Positions 24,493-32,451 of a stretch of 64,000 nt of DNA are shown piece after piece. The stretch is from assembly GCF_051842935.1 (NCBI RefSeq), contig NZ_JBPXRR010000002.1, positions 62,001 through 126,000 of the forward strand, given 5' to 3'. The position numbers and the translations under genes are program-made. A model generated the notes under the pieces. That model made no database searches, had not been told where the DNA came from, and was given only the letters and a program-made list of their open reading frames with translations. This stretch comes from Pseudalkalibacillus sp051842935 (GTDB lineage: Bacteria; Bacillota; Bacilli; Bacillales; Fictibacillaceae). Each line of letters begins with the position of its first letter. Position 1 is the first letter of the stretch.

Positions 24493-24915
24493 CTATACTT
24501 CTAATACTTGTGGGGTTTTCGATCCGCTGTTCATCAGTCGGAACAGGGTCGGCTTGATCTCGAGCACGATATAGTCCGGGTCGTTCGGTCCGTCGAACCA
24601 TCTTTCCATGCTATCTGACCAAAGTTTATCTTTAATAGCCGAATCATCTCGGATTTCAGCTGTCCCTTCGATCTCCACATACGCATCGCCAAGGCCATCT
24701 CCATTATACCCAAGCAAGATGTGTACGTTCGGATTATCGTCGATTTCTTCGGTTTTATGTGTGTCTTTATCGGTCGGTGTATACAGCGTCAAGCCTTCGT
24801 TATAAAACGTCATGTAGCGTGAGTGTGGCTTGTCGTTTTTTACAGTCGCAAGTGTACCGAATTTACTGTCTTCCAATACATTGAGCACTTTTTCTTTGAG
24901 ATCTTTCTCTGTCAC
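24493..24915 (-). CDS. ydaG: pyridoxamine-phosphate-oxidase-fold general stress protein (YdaG-like)
   Basis: The 140-residue protein matches remembered B. subtilis YdaG closely: KFGTLATVKNDKPHSRYMTF, TPTDKDTHKTEEI, RWFDGPNDPDYIVLEI and LMNSGSKTPQ. It has the split-barrel FMN-binding fold; the true substrate is unknown. GTG at 24915 is the better start, after AAAGGAG, because the longer frame adds nine residues absent from the relatives. A sigma-B-type promoter lies 39-64 bp upstream, so the gene is likely part of the general stress regulon. Confidence 0.88.
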   Translation of the reverse strand: MTEKDLKEKVLNVLEDSKFGTLATVKNDKPHSRYMTFYNEGLTLYTPTDKDTHKTEEIDDNPNVHILLGYNGDGLGDAYVEIEGTAEIRDDSAIKDKLWSDSMERWFDGPNDPDYIVLEIKPTLFRLMNSGSKTPQVLEV

Positions 24916-24953
24916 GTTAACATCAGCTCCTTTTATGAACATCCGTTAGTAAT

Positions 24954-24979
24954 ATACCTTTCCGGAGCTGAAATTAAAC
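24954..24979 (-). promoter_or_regulatory. sigma-B-type promoter of the YdaG-like gene
   Basis: Read leftward: GTTTAA (24979-24974), 14-bp spacer, AGGTAT (24959-24954). Sigma-B consensus is GTTTAA-N13-15-GGGTAT, so 11 of 12 bases match. B. subtilis ydaG is a known sigma-B gene, which agrees. Confidence 0.7.
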
Positions 24980-24989
24980 AAGGTTACAA

Positions 24990-25490
24990 TTAGGTAGCGG
25001 CAGCCGCATTCGATTTGATGATCATCGTAATGCCCATCACCATGGCTATGAGTTCTTCATTGGAGAGATTATTTGACCGGTTCGTACGCTTGTAAGCATC
25101 TGATTGGAAAATCCCGCTTGTTTTTACAAAGTGGGCAACTTCTTGTTCGTTTACGTCTAACACGCTGTATTCTTTAGAGAAACTTTCTGAAATGATCGTG
25201 TAAATTCCTCGCCCGTATGCTTCGTACTCATATTTTTTTGTAAAAAACGTAAACCGCTGACGCAGCAATCCAATTTCAGTATTAGTTGCATCACTTATGG
25301 TCCATTTGCCAGAAAAAAAGCGGAAGCGCCCTTCCGTAAATAAATTCCCGGAAAGATCCATTACGCGGAGGCTTGAGGAAAACGAACTTTTTAGATCAAG
25401 CTTTCCAATTTCATTCTGATTTTCATCATAAATACTTGTTAGTCCAGCAGAAAAAAAGTTGTCCGAAAAATATAGGGTACTCGTTTCCAT
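24990..25490 (-). CDS. beta-rich protein, possibly tubby/LURP-one-like
   Basis: The 166-residue protein is mostly short beta strands (SAGLTSIYDENQNEIGKLDLK, GNLFTEGRFRFFSGKWTISDATNTEIG, YSVLDVNEQEVAHFVK) and ends with a helix (ELIAMVMGITMIIK). This strand-turn pattern recalls tubby C-terminal-like or LURP-one (YxjI) barrels, which bind membranes or lipids, but the match is by impression. ATG at 25490 follows AGGTGA; it lies upstream of the ydaG promoter and reads leftward. Confidence 0.6.
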   Translation of the reverse strand: METSTLYFSDNFFSAGLTSIYDENQNEIGKLDLKSSFSSSLRVMDLSGNLFTEGRFRFFSGKWTISDATNTEIGLLRQRFTFFTKKYEYEAYGRGIYTIISESFSKEYSVLDVNEQEVAHFVKTSGIFQSDAYKRTNRSNNLSNEELIAMVMGITMIIKSNAAAAT

Positions 25491-25541
25491 CCTTCTCACC
25501 TCTTACCTATTTTACGGATCACTCTGATAATAGTTTCAAAT

Positions 25542-26255
25542 CTAAGAATGAGTCAGCTTATAGATTTCCTCGAGCACCGGCATTTCTTCTCGTTGTTCAT
25601 CTGTCACTTGATCCCAGAGGATTCCGGTCGGTTTTTCATAGTCGTTTTCAGTTCGGATCAGTTCCTTCTCTGTCGCAATGTAATCGACAGTCAAGTCATA
25701 GGCGTCGCGTGGCAAGTCATCGTCTACAAGCTGGGTTGAGTGGATCGACGTAATGACAGCTACCTCCGGATTCCCGAGCTCTCGAATGATCGCATATTCC
25801 CGATCAGCATAGCCTTCTCCTTTTCCAAGCCGTCGTCCGTCTCGATGGATAGCGACAGAGCCGACTACGATCAGATCGATTGGCGGCATTTCTGATAATG
25901 GGATGACTTTTCCATAGGAGTTGATATGACTGAGGCTTGCGGCTTTCTTCTCTTCGCCGTCCGGGACCCACTCCGGTTTTACCATAATAAAGCCATCTTT
26001 CAGCCTTGGAGTCGGAACGAGCAACGTCTTTCCGTCGATTAAAATCTGTTTGCGAAGCGGAATCTGAGGAGAATCTGGATTCACCTTGATAACGTTTGCG
26101 TCTTTATAAATATCCATCGCTGTGATGAAGGCTGCTGCTTTTTCAGCCCCTTTAAAGTTCGGGATGCGTCCTTTCAATGGAAAAGGGAATCGGCCGACTT
26201 TCTCTTCGGTCATCCGCTCCCATACACTTTCTCTGATTTCTTGTTTTGAACTCAC
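25542..26255 (-). CDS. 5-formyltetrahydrofolate cyclo-ligase family protein
   Basis: The 237-residue protein has the family features: basic substrate loop GRIPNFKGAEKAA, VKPEWVPDG, and the signature GRRLGKGEGYADREYA near residues 136-151, followed by VAVITSIHSTQLV. The length is longer than the 190 residues of YqgN-type enzymes and closer to the group similar to human MTHFSD. It may convert 5-formyl-THF to methenyl-THF, or do a related phosphorylation. GTG at 26255 follows GAAGGAGG. Confidence 0.85.
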   Translation of the reverse strand: MSSKQEIRESVWERMTEEKVGRFPFPLKGRIPNFKGAEKAAAFITAMDIYKDANVIKVNPDSPQIPLRKQILIDGKTLLVPTPRLKDGFIMVKPEWVPDGEEKKAASLSHINSYGKVIPLSEMPPIDLIVVGSVAIHRDGRRLGKGEGYADREYAIIRELGNPEVAVITSIHSTQLVDDDLPRDAYDLTVDYIATEKELIRTENDYEKPTGILWDQVTDEQREEMPVLEEIYKLTHS

Positions 26256-26270
26256 TGTAAAACCTCCTTC

Positions 26271-26681
26271 TTACGGTCGATAGCCAAATCCGAGACCGAA
26301 AATCATTGCAAAGTATAAGAACAAGACGAGTACGATGAGCAAGGTGATGATACTGAGAAGTCTTGACCAGAATCCCTTCCCATAATAGAACCATTTGTAA
26401 AAGATGTATGTAACGAGCGCTGCGGTCGGTATGAAATAAAAGTACGATAACTGTTCGACCCATTCTGTATTCTTATCCCAGTAGATGTCCGGCACAGGCG
26501 TTGTGTGGTATTGATCTTTGATCGCTTCTCTTCCCCAGATGAAGACCACCGACAGTATGATATAATACGCGGAAATGATTCCTTTTGCATAAATGTTGAA
26601 GATCTTCAATGCGAGTACCGGCACCAAGATCAGCACGAGCAAAAGATAGATGGCTGTATACTCCCCTAAAAACCAAAGCAC
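26271..26681 (-). CDS. four-helix membrane protein of unknown function
   Basis: The 136-residue protein has four hydrophobic helices (about 5-25, 33-50, 78-96 and 103-128), separated by a soluble loop with DQYHTTPVPDIYWDKNTEW. GTG at 26681 follows AAGGGGGG. It starts upstream of the cyclo-ligase gene with a 15-bp gap, so the two may be co-transcribed. No family was recognised. Confidence 0.65.
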   Translation of the reverse strand: MLWFLGEYTAIYLLLVLILVPVLALKIFNIYAKGIISAYYIILSVVFIWGREAIKDQYHTTPVPDIYWDKNTEWVEQLSYFYFIPTAALVTYIFYKWFYYGKGFWSRLLSIITLLIVLVLFLYFAMIFGLGFGYRP

Positions 26682-26783
26682 AAAATCCCCCCTTGAAAAT
26701 TCTCTTTACCTTTATTGAAAAATATGGAAACATTATATCAAACATTGTTCTCGAAAGCATGTCGGATACAGAGGAGCATAAGG

Positions 26784-27500
26784 ATGAACGACCTATTCCA
26801 CCCGGAACGTTATAAAGATTTCACATTGTTTTCAACCGAACATCTCTTGATGATCGGGTTGCTGTTTGTCGTCGGACTTGTGTTGGTGTTTTCGAGGGAC
26901 GCCATTCGTAAGCGCCCGACGGTACAGCAGTATATTCGTTGGGGGTTTTTCACCATTCTCCTTGTCGGCAATGTCGGTTATCAGGCATGGAGTATTTGGC
27001 ATGCGGTTTGGGATGCACGCATCAACCTTCCATTCCAGCTTTGCTCGATCAGTTCGCTGGTGGTGCTATTTTTCCTACTGAAACCGACAGAATCCCGGTT
27101 TCAGATCGTCTATTTCATCGCCTTGATTCCGCCATCTTTAGCCGTTTTGACGCCCGATTTGTTGTATGGAAGTCCGCATTATCGCTTTTTTCAATTCTTT
27201 ATTTTTCACATTACGCTTGTGGCGACCGTCCTCTATTATTTGATCGTTGACAAATATGAGCCGAGGTTCGTTTCAGTGTTGAAGGCTTTCGTTTTTATCA
27301 ATATCCTGGCGGTCCCACTCGGATTCTTGAACAACTACCTCGGTTCGAATTATTTGTTCCTCGAAGGACCTCCGGCAGCCGATACGTTGCTAAGCTTGTT
27401 TGGAAGTGGATACTGGTATTTGATTAATCTGGAGATCGTGATGCTGCTCACGTTTTTCCTGACCTATCTCCCTTTCTACTTGAAGCGGAAATTCCTTTGA
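26784..27500 (+). CDS. TIGR02206 family membrane protein (YwaF-like)
   Basis: The 238-residue integral membrane protein has six to seven helices. Typical family residues are FSTEHLLMIG near the N-terminus, LPFQLCSISS in the third helix, and NNYLGSNYLFL near the C-terminus. Function is unknown. ATG at 26784 is chosen with GAGGAG at 26771-26776; the frame extends to 26715 without support. It is divergent from the four-helix protein gene. Confidence 0.82.
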   Translation: MNDLFHPERYKDFTLFSTEHLLMIGLLFVVGLVLVFSRDAIRKRPTVQQYIRWGFFTILLVGNVGYQAWSIWHAVWDARINLPFQLCSISSLVVLFFLLKPTESRFQIVYFIALIPPSLAVLTPDLLYGSPHYRFFQFFIFHITLVATVLYYLIVDKYEPRFVSVLKAFVFINILAVPLGFLNNYLGSNYLFLEGPPAADTLLSLFGSGYWYLINLEIVMLLTFFLTYLPFYLKRKFL

Positions 27501-27557
27501 CCAACTGAAGACTTTCCGATTGTCTTTTAAGCGAATTGGGACTAAAATTGAAATAAT

Positions 27558-27622
27558 TCCGTGCCAGGCACCGAATATAAACCCTTGATATATCAGCGTT
27601 TATAAACGGTGCCTGGTACACG
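27558..27622. repeat. GGTGCCTGGCAC inverted repeat
   Basis: GTGCCAGGCACCG (27561-27573) and CGGTGCCTGGTAC (27607-27619) face each other across TATAAAC...GTTTATA, giving a long stem of about 20 bp. The same GGTGCCTGG(C/T)AC unit recurs at 30620-30705 and 44126-44236. It lies between ywaF-like and rarD-like genes, with no T-run, so it is not a simple terminator. Confidence 0.85.
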
Positions 27623-27657
27623 TATGGCATTTTCATCAAGAATCGAGGTCCTGAAAG

Positions 27658-28617
27658 ATGACGGAGAATCAAAGAAAAGAGCAGGTTGCCGGGGTGGCGG
27701 CTGGCGCTGGGGCTTACATACTGTGGGGGTTCTTACCGCTCTATTGGAAGCTGATCAACCATGTGCCTTCTGAAGAAATCCTTGCCCACCGGATGATCTG
27801 GTCTTTCGTTTTCATGCTGATTGTCTTGATGTTTTTACGTCGGATCAAAAAGTTCGTCACTGAACTGAAAGAACTGATCGCAAACAAGAAAAAGCTGGTC
27901 GGCTTACTTTTCGCAGCTATCTTCATTACAATCAACTGGTACACATATATCTGGGCGGTGAACAACAACCACGTCGTTGAAGCGAGCCTCGGTTATTACA
28001 TTAATCCGCTCGTGAGTGTGTTGTTAGGGATCGTTTTCCTTAAGGAACGTCTGTCGTTCTGGCAAATCATTTCGTTCACCTTTGCGGCAATCGGGGTATC
28101 GATTCTGACGTTCAACTTTGGGTCCATCCCGTGGGTTGCAATTTCGCTCGCGGTGAGCTTCGGACTATACGGACTCTTGAAAAAGTTGACTGCGCTCGGT
28201 GCTTTGACCGGTCTGACGATCGAGACGATGTTCATCACTCCAGTCGCCTTGCTGTACGTCAGCTTCTTAGTAAATGACGGTACGAATTCATTCGTTTTGT
28301 CGGAACCCATGACTGCTTCGCTTTTATTCGGGGCAGGGGTCGCAACAGCGATTCCTTTGCTGTTGTTTGCGACCGGGGCAAACCGAGTGTCTCTGTCCAT
28401 GATCGGATTTTTGCAATACATCGCGCCGACAATCATGCTCGTTCTCGGGATATTCCTATATAACGAAACATTCTCCCAGATACACATGATTTCATTCATC
28501 TTCATCTGGATTGCGTTGGCGATCTTCACATTGTCCAACACACGTTTGCTCGCCCGATTCGAGCCGAGGATGACGAAAGAGAAAAGCTATAAAAAACCGG
28601 ACACCCACGCAGGGTGA
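27658..28617 (+). CDS. rarD: EamA/RarD-family transporter
   Basis: The 319-residue protein has ten predicted helices in two EamA repeats. It begins GAGAYILWGFLPLYWKLINHVPSEEILAHRMIWSF, the standard RarD opening, and includes ITINWYTYIWAVNNNHVVEASLGYYINPL. RarD is associated with chloramphenicol sensitivity in some bacteria, but its physiological substrate is unknown. ATG at 27658 follows GAGGT. The gene is single and ends in a terminator that overlaps its last codons. Confidence 0.9.
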   Translation: MTENQRKEQVAGVAAGAGAYILWGFLPLYWKLINHVPSEEILAHRMIWSFVFMLIVLMFLRRIKKFVTELKELIANKKKLVGLLFAAIFITINWYTYIWAVNNNHVVEASLGYYINPLVSVLLGIVFLKERLSFWQIISFTFAAIGVSILTFNFGSIPWVAISLAVSFGLYGLLKKLTALGALTGLTIETMFITPVALLYVSFLVNDGTNSFVLSEPMTASLLFGAGVATAIPLLLFATGANRVSLSMIGFLQYIAPTIMLVLGIFLYNETFSQIHMISFIFIWIALAIFTLSNTRLLARFEPRMTKEKSYKKPDTHAG

Positions 28618-28630
28618 TCCGGTTTTGTTA
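28592..28630. terminator. bidirectional terminator
   Basis: AAACCGGACACCC-ACGCA-GGGTGATCCGGTTTT, between rarD and the converging lipoprotein gene; overlaps both stop regions. Confidence 0.9.
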
Positions 28631-29281
28631 TTGCCGATCGAAATCTGTTGTTAAAAATTCTGCTCGAAACAGATAAAAGTGATCGTAATCGGCGATGGCT
28701 TCCTTTAACTCTTCCTCCTCTAATGAGAGCAAGTCTGCACGAACCTCTAATGAGTCTCCGGCTGTTTCAATCAGGAATGCCAGGTTCACCGGTTGGTCTT
28801 TCTGGACTTCCATCTTTTGATCCTGTTGGCCCCACGAGCTCGAGCTTGGGGACTTTGCACTTTCTATATACTGTTCTGCTCTTGAGTATCCATTCTCATC
28901 TGAATAAGTGAAGTACACTCGTTTCAGGTTCTGATTTGCTTGTTCCACTGAAGGATTCGCAATCGTAAAGGCAATCCGTTTATTCTTCACTTCCTGCGTG
29001 ATGCCAGCACCGAATTCACCTTCATTATCTACTTTTACACCTGACTTATAGTGCTCGACGAATAAGTTCATGCGCTTGATAGGCTGTTTGTTCAAATCAA
29101 CATCGAACACAAAAACCATATCTCCACCGATAGCATTCAATAAATTCTTATTTTCATCACTCAACTGAGCTGGTTGTATCGTAATGTTCTTTTTAGATGT
29201 TACGACTTCTTTTACAGGTGAACAAGACGCTAAGATGGATATCACAAATAGGATTACGATGATATGTATGAACCGCTTCAA
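28628..29281 (-). CDS. lipoprotein of unknown function
   Basis: The 217-residue protein has a signal sequence with lipobox ILASC (Cys at 20) after a TTG start at 29281 with GGGGGAG upstream. The mature part is beta-rich (MVFVFDVDLNKQPIKRMNLFVEHYKSG, VKNKRIAFTIANPS) with a Ser-rich spot SPSSSSWGQQDQ and an acidic end (LSLEEEELKEAIADYDHF). I do not recognise the family. It would be anchored on the outer face of the membrane. Confidence 0.75.
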   Translation of the reverse strand: MKRFIHIIVILFVISILASCSPVKEVVTSKKNITIQPAQLSDENKNLLNAIGGDMVFVFDVDLNKQPIKRMNLFVEHYKSGVKVDNEGEFGAGITQEVKNKRIAFTIANPSVEQANQNLKRVYFTYSDENGYSRAEQYIESAKSPSSSSWGQQDQKMEVQKDQPVNLAFLIETAGDSLEVRADLLSLEEEELKEAIADYDHFYLFRAEFLTTDFDRQ

Positions 29282-29354
29282 TCTGACTCCCCCTTATCTT
29301 CTATTATGATAACAGATATTGGTAAATGGATGGGTCTATTCATATCCGATAAAA

Positions 29355-29388
29355 ACGAAAAAACAGTAGGATTGCACCTACTGTTTTC
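29355..29388 (-). terminator. terminator after manganese catalase
   Basis: AAAACAGTAGG-TGCAA-TCCTACTGTTTTTT, read leftward. Confidence 0.9.
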
Positions 29389-29393
29389 CTATT

Positions 29394-30287
29394 TTACAAA
29401 TCACGAAGCAGTCTTTTCATGATCTGTTCGTAGTGGTCTTTCGTGATGCCTGGTGCGAACTCTTCTGGAAGTCCATTAAGGTCCGGGATCTTCGCGCCTT
29501 GTGGAGCGCCTTCTACAACTCGGAGCGGTTGCCCGTTTTCCGGATTCGTTCCTTTCCAGATCTGTCGGATGCCTTGATATTCCCCCGCATCACTCCATGT
29601 GTAAAGGACATTTGCCAACCCGCGTTCTTCAAATTTTCTTGCGTAGTCGAATTTCGTATTAGAAAGGTTCGGGACCGGAAGCATCTTCGTCAAATCCGTT
29701 CCTGTCGCGATATATATGGCTTTTGCATAAGCGAGGATATGTGTCCCTCCTCGGACAAGTAAGTATCCGATCATTTCTCTTGCAGTCGGATGATCGGTCA
29801 TCTCGTAAACACGCATCTTATGGGTACGCGCTCCTACCTCCAGGAAAAAGTTATGAATCAAGTCGACGACCAGGTTCCCACTATTAAACACGTAATCTCC
29901 CCGCCAGGAGTTCCCCATCGCATCTGCGCCGAGAGCTGTTTGGGCAGTTGCGATAAACTGATCGGCGTTGCGGGCATCGAGCCCATTTTGAAGCGGTGTC
30001 AGGTCAGGTGGTGCCGGGAATGAACTTCCTTTTGTCAGTAGATTGATAGAGGTCGAAACGAGTTCAACATGACCGAACTCTTCCGCAGTAATGCTTGCGA
30101 CTAGATCGTAGAACGGTTTCAGCTTCTTTTTCTCCCGGAAATTGAACGACTGGAACATGTAATTGTTGAGCGTCGACATTTCCCCAAACCGTCCACCGAG
30201 CAAGGCTTGAACAGCTGCCGCTGCGTTCGCATCGCCATGTTCCGGAATAGGGAGCTCAATCAACTGCTGGTTGATTCGTTTAAACAT
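29394..30287 (-). CDS. manganese catalase (YdbD-like)
   Basis: The 297-residue non-heme catalase breaks down hydrogen peroxide with a di-manganese centre in a ferritin-like four-helix bundle. Visible ligands are E36 (GEMSTLNNYM), E70 and H73 (AEEFGHVE), and later E and H in NFFLEVGARTHKMRVYEMTDHPTAREMIGYLLVRGGTH. The C-terminus holds a proline-rich tail wrapping the hexamer. Related proteins (CotJC, YjqC, YdbD) are found in spores or under stress. It fits with the manganese transporter in this window. The DUF2642 gene lies 18 bp upstream, so the two may be co-transcribed. Confidence 0.92.
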   Translation of the reverse strand: MFKRINQQLIELPIPEHGDANAAAAVQALLGGRFGEMSTLNNYMFQSFNFREKKKLKPFYDLVASITAEEFGHVELVSTSINLLTKGSSFPAPPDLTPLQNGLDARNADQFIATAQTALGADAMGNSWRGDYVFNSGNLVVDLIHNFFLEVGARTHKMRVYEMTDHPTAREMIGYLLVRGGTHILAYAKAIYIATGTDLTKMLPVPNLSNTKFDYARKFEERGLANVLYTWSDAGEYQGIRQIWKGTNPENGQPLRVVEGAPQGAKIPDLNGLPEEFAPGITKDHYEQIMKRLLRDL

Positions 30288-30305
30288 GGTCGGCCTCCCC
30301 TTGTG

Positions 30306-30521
30306 TTAGTTTGGAAAAACCCAAACAATCTGCTGAATGCGGACGAAGAACATGGAACTGTTGATCTGAAGGACAATATGGTCCGGCTGCACATCGCAAA
30401 GCTTCCCTCTGAGGGAACCTCTCGTCGTTTCCACCGTCAACATCTTCCCGATCACCGTCTGAAGTGTCTGGTATACATAAGGATCCACTAAACTGAAAAG
30501 CTGAGGCATCCGTTCATCCAC
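30306..30521 (-). CDS. DUF2642 small protein
   Basis: The 71-residue protein has a Sm/SH3-like beta fold: VYQTLQTVIGKMLTVETTRGSLRGKLCDVQPDHIVLQIN, the family pattern of DUF2642 proteins (YuzF, CotJ-neighbour proteins). GTG at 30521 follows AAAGGAGAGG; the longer opening adds seven residues. It is followed by the manganese catalase gene in the same direction. A spore-associated role is suggested by family context. Confidence 0.8.
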   Translation of the reverse strand: MDERMPQLFSLVDPYVYQTLQTVIGKMLTVETTRGSLRGKLCDVQPDHIVLQINSSMFFVRIQQIVWVFPN

Positions 30522-30619
30522 TCTGCACCTCTCCTTTCGCATAAAAATCCCACTATACTAGCGTACGCATCGGGAGGGTTGTCATAGTCTTGCAGAATGG
30601 GGCGTACTCTCAGATTGGT

Positions 30620-30842
30620 GCGTACCAGGTACCGTTCTGAAGTGCGCGTGTAGCAAGGGGTTTGGAACGGTGCCAGGCACTGTCACGAGTTGGTACCTGG
30701 CACTGACTCCTTTGGTTTTAGAAAAAAGCTTCGAGGTTTTAGAAAAATGCGTCGGAGTTTTAGAAAAATGGTGCGCTGTTTTAGAAAAAAGCGACTCCGT
30801 CTTGTAAAAACAGCGCTCGGTCTTAGAAATCGGGACTTTACT
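30620..30842. repeat. composite array: GGTGCC repeats plus 21-bp TTTTAGAAA units (family B, locus 1)
   Basis: Three degenerate GGTGCCTGGCAC copies (30621-30634, 30667-30681, 30691-30704) are followed by TTTTAGAAA-like cores starting at 30717, 30737, 30758, 30779, 30800 and 30821: 20 bp once, then exactly 21 bp. Spacers of about 10 bp differ. The array ends AGAAATCGGGACTTTACT, an ending shared with the other two family-B loci. It occupies the 30522-30970 gap; a GC-rich hairpin at 30871-30891 (AAGCTGCCGG...) also lies there. Confidence 0.92.
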
Positions 30843-30903
30843 CCTAGCCCCCAACCACTTCTAATAAAGAAGCTGCCGGACCCGGCAGCTTTCATTATGG
30901 ATA

Positions 30904-30946
30904 AAAAAAGAACTGCAACCGATGGTTCCCCGTCGGCACAGTTCTT
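30904..30946 (-). terminator. terminator of the thiamine biosynthesis operon
   Basis: AAAGAACTG...GCCGA...TCGGT...CAGTTCTTT followed by TTTT, read leftward after thiE. Confidence 0.85.
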
Positions 30947-30970
30947 TCTAGGAGTTTACTCATGAATGCT

Positions 30971-31627
30971 TTATTGTATGTTTGGTACAAGTTTGTTTAG
31001 AACTACACAAAATTGTTTTGCCGCATCAAGAGGTGATTCAGCTCCGCTGATGCCTGATATGACAGCAACTCCGTCTGCTCCTGCTTCCATCACTTCATGA
31101 GCGTTGCTCGCCTGGATGCCACCGATTCCAACGAGCGGTACCTCATGACCTGCTTCACGAATTGATTGAATGACCACAGGTCCTCGAACCTCTTCGATGT
31201 CGTCTTTCGTTTTCGTCATGAACATCGGACCGACGCCGATATAGTCTGCGCCAGCACGGACCGCGGCTTCCGCTTCCTCTACGTTATGCGTGGAAACGCC
31301 CAAAAGCTTGTCTCCGATCAGCCGGCGCACTTCTTCAACCGAACCATCTTCCTGACCGATATGAACACCGTCGGCATCCACGTCCAGTGCCAGCTCCACA
31401 TCATCGTTTACGATGAACGGAACACCACTCGCGTGACAGATCGCCTTCAAATCAAGCGCAAGCTCACGTTTTGCATCACCAGCCAAGCATCCATTCCCTT
31501 TTTCTCGGAATTGAAAGAAGGTGACACCCCCGTCAATGGCTTCCTTCAACACGTTACGAGGATCACGCCCATTACAATTCGCGCTCCCCATTACAAAATA
31601 CAGTCGCAAAGCTTCCTTCAGGTTCAT
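30971..31627 (-). CDS. thiE: thiamine-phosphate synthase
   Basis: The 218-residue TIM-barrel enzyme joins HMP-pyrophosphate with the thiazole phosphate to give thiamine phosphate. Family marks are FFQFREKG, VPFIVNDDVELAL, DGVHIGQEDG, GVSTHNVEEA, DYIGVGPMF.TKTK and GIGGI. ATG at 31627 overlaps the thiD stop (ATGA), so translation is coupled; the longer frame from 31660 runs inside thiD. It is the last gene of the tenI-thiO-thiS-thiG-thiF-thiD-thiE operon and closes the pathway. Confidence 0.93.
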   Translation of the reverse strand: MNLKEALRLYFVMGSANCNGRDPRNVLKEAIDGGVTFFQFREKGNGCLAGDAKRELALDLKAICHASGVPFIVNDDVELALDVDADGVHIGQEDGSVEEVRRLIGDKLLGVSTHNVEEAEAAVRAGADYIGVGPMFMTKTKDDIEEVRGPVVIQSIREAGHEVPLVGIGGIQASNAHEVMEAGADGVAVISGISGAESPLDAAKQFCVVLNKLVPNIQ

Positions 31628-32433
31628 TGAATCGAGACTCCACTCATCCGGAACGCCCAATGGTTCGTCGGTCCGTGACCCGCACCGATCTGTAGCTGTT
31701 CATCAATCGCTGCGGAGATAAATTTCTTCGCCACACGGATTGCATCATGGACCGTTCGCCCTTTTGCTAGTTCCGCTGTAATCGCCGCTGCGAACGTACA
31801 ACCCGTTCCGTGCGTGTTTTTCGTAGGCTTCCGGATGCTCTTGAATTCGTGGAACGCTTCTCCATCGTACAAGAGGTCGATCACATGCTTGTCATCCGTT
31901 GAGTGCCCGCCTTTAATGACGACATTCACTGCGCCCATCGCTTTCAATTTTTCCGCTGCCACTTTCCGGTCTTCCATCGTTTCAATCGTGATTCCGGTCA
32001 ACGCTTCCGCTTCAGGAATGTTCGGCGTCACCACATAGGCAAGCGGCATCAATTTCGTCTTCACCGCTTCTACCGCTTCCTCTTTTAAAAGGGAAGCACC
32101 ACCTTTCGCGATCATGACGGGATCGACCACGAGCTTCATCCAAGAATTCTTCTCCACGACCTCAGCGACTTTCTCGATGATTTCACTGCTGAACAGCATG
32201 CCGGTCTTGATCGCATCGGGCTGTAAGTCTGTCGCAATAGAGTACAATTGCTCTCCAACTGCCTCCACCGTCATCGGATAGACGGCTTGGACACCGAGCG
32301 TGTTTTGCGCAGTGACCGCCGTAATGACGGACATTCCGTACACTTCGAGCTCTTGAAACGTTTTCAAATCCGCCTGGATTCCGGCCCCGCCACCGCTATC
32401 TGAGCCGGCGATCGTCAATGCTTTACTAATCAT
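31624..32433 (-). CDS. thiD: hydroxymethylpyrimidine/phosphomethylpyrimidine kinase
   Basis: The 269-residue ribokinase-fold enzyme phosphorylates HMP and HMP-P. Marks: ALTIAGSDSGGGAGIQADLKT at the N-terminus, VVDPVMIAKGGASLL, VIKGGHS and the anion-hole region NTHGTGCTFAAAITAELAKG, whose Cys and Asp-replacing region are usual in bacterial ThiD. The second ATG (32433) has better spacing to GGAGG than the first (32436). It sits between thiF and thiE. Confidence 0.93.
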   Translation of the reverse strand: MISKALTIAGSDSGGGAGIQADLKTFQELEVYGMSVITAVTAQNTLGVQAVYPMTVEAVGEQLYSIATDLQPDAIKTGMLFSSEIIEKVAEVVEKNSWMKLVVDPVMIAKGGASLLKEEAVEAVKTKLMPLAYVVTPNIPEAEALTGITIETMEDRKVAAEKLKAMGAVNVVIKGGHSTDDKHVIDLLYDGEAFHEFKSIRKPTKNTHGTGCTFAAAITAELAKGRTVHDAIRVAKKFISAAIDEQLQIGAGHGPTNHWAFRMSGVSIQ

Positions 32434-32451
32434 CATGAACCTCCACCTCTG

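Noticed and set aside
30582..30965. Frames with seven-residue repeats (FSKT or GFRK types)
   Set aside because: By-product of the 21-bp array; present on both strands and without ribosome binding sites.
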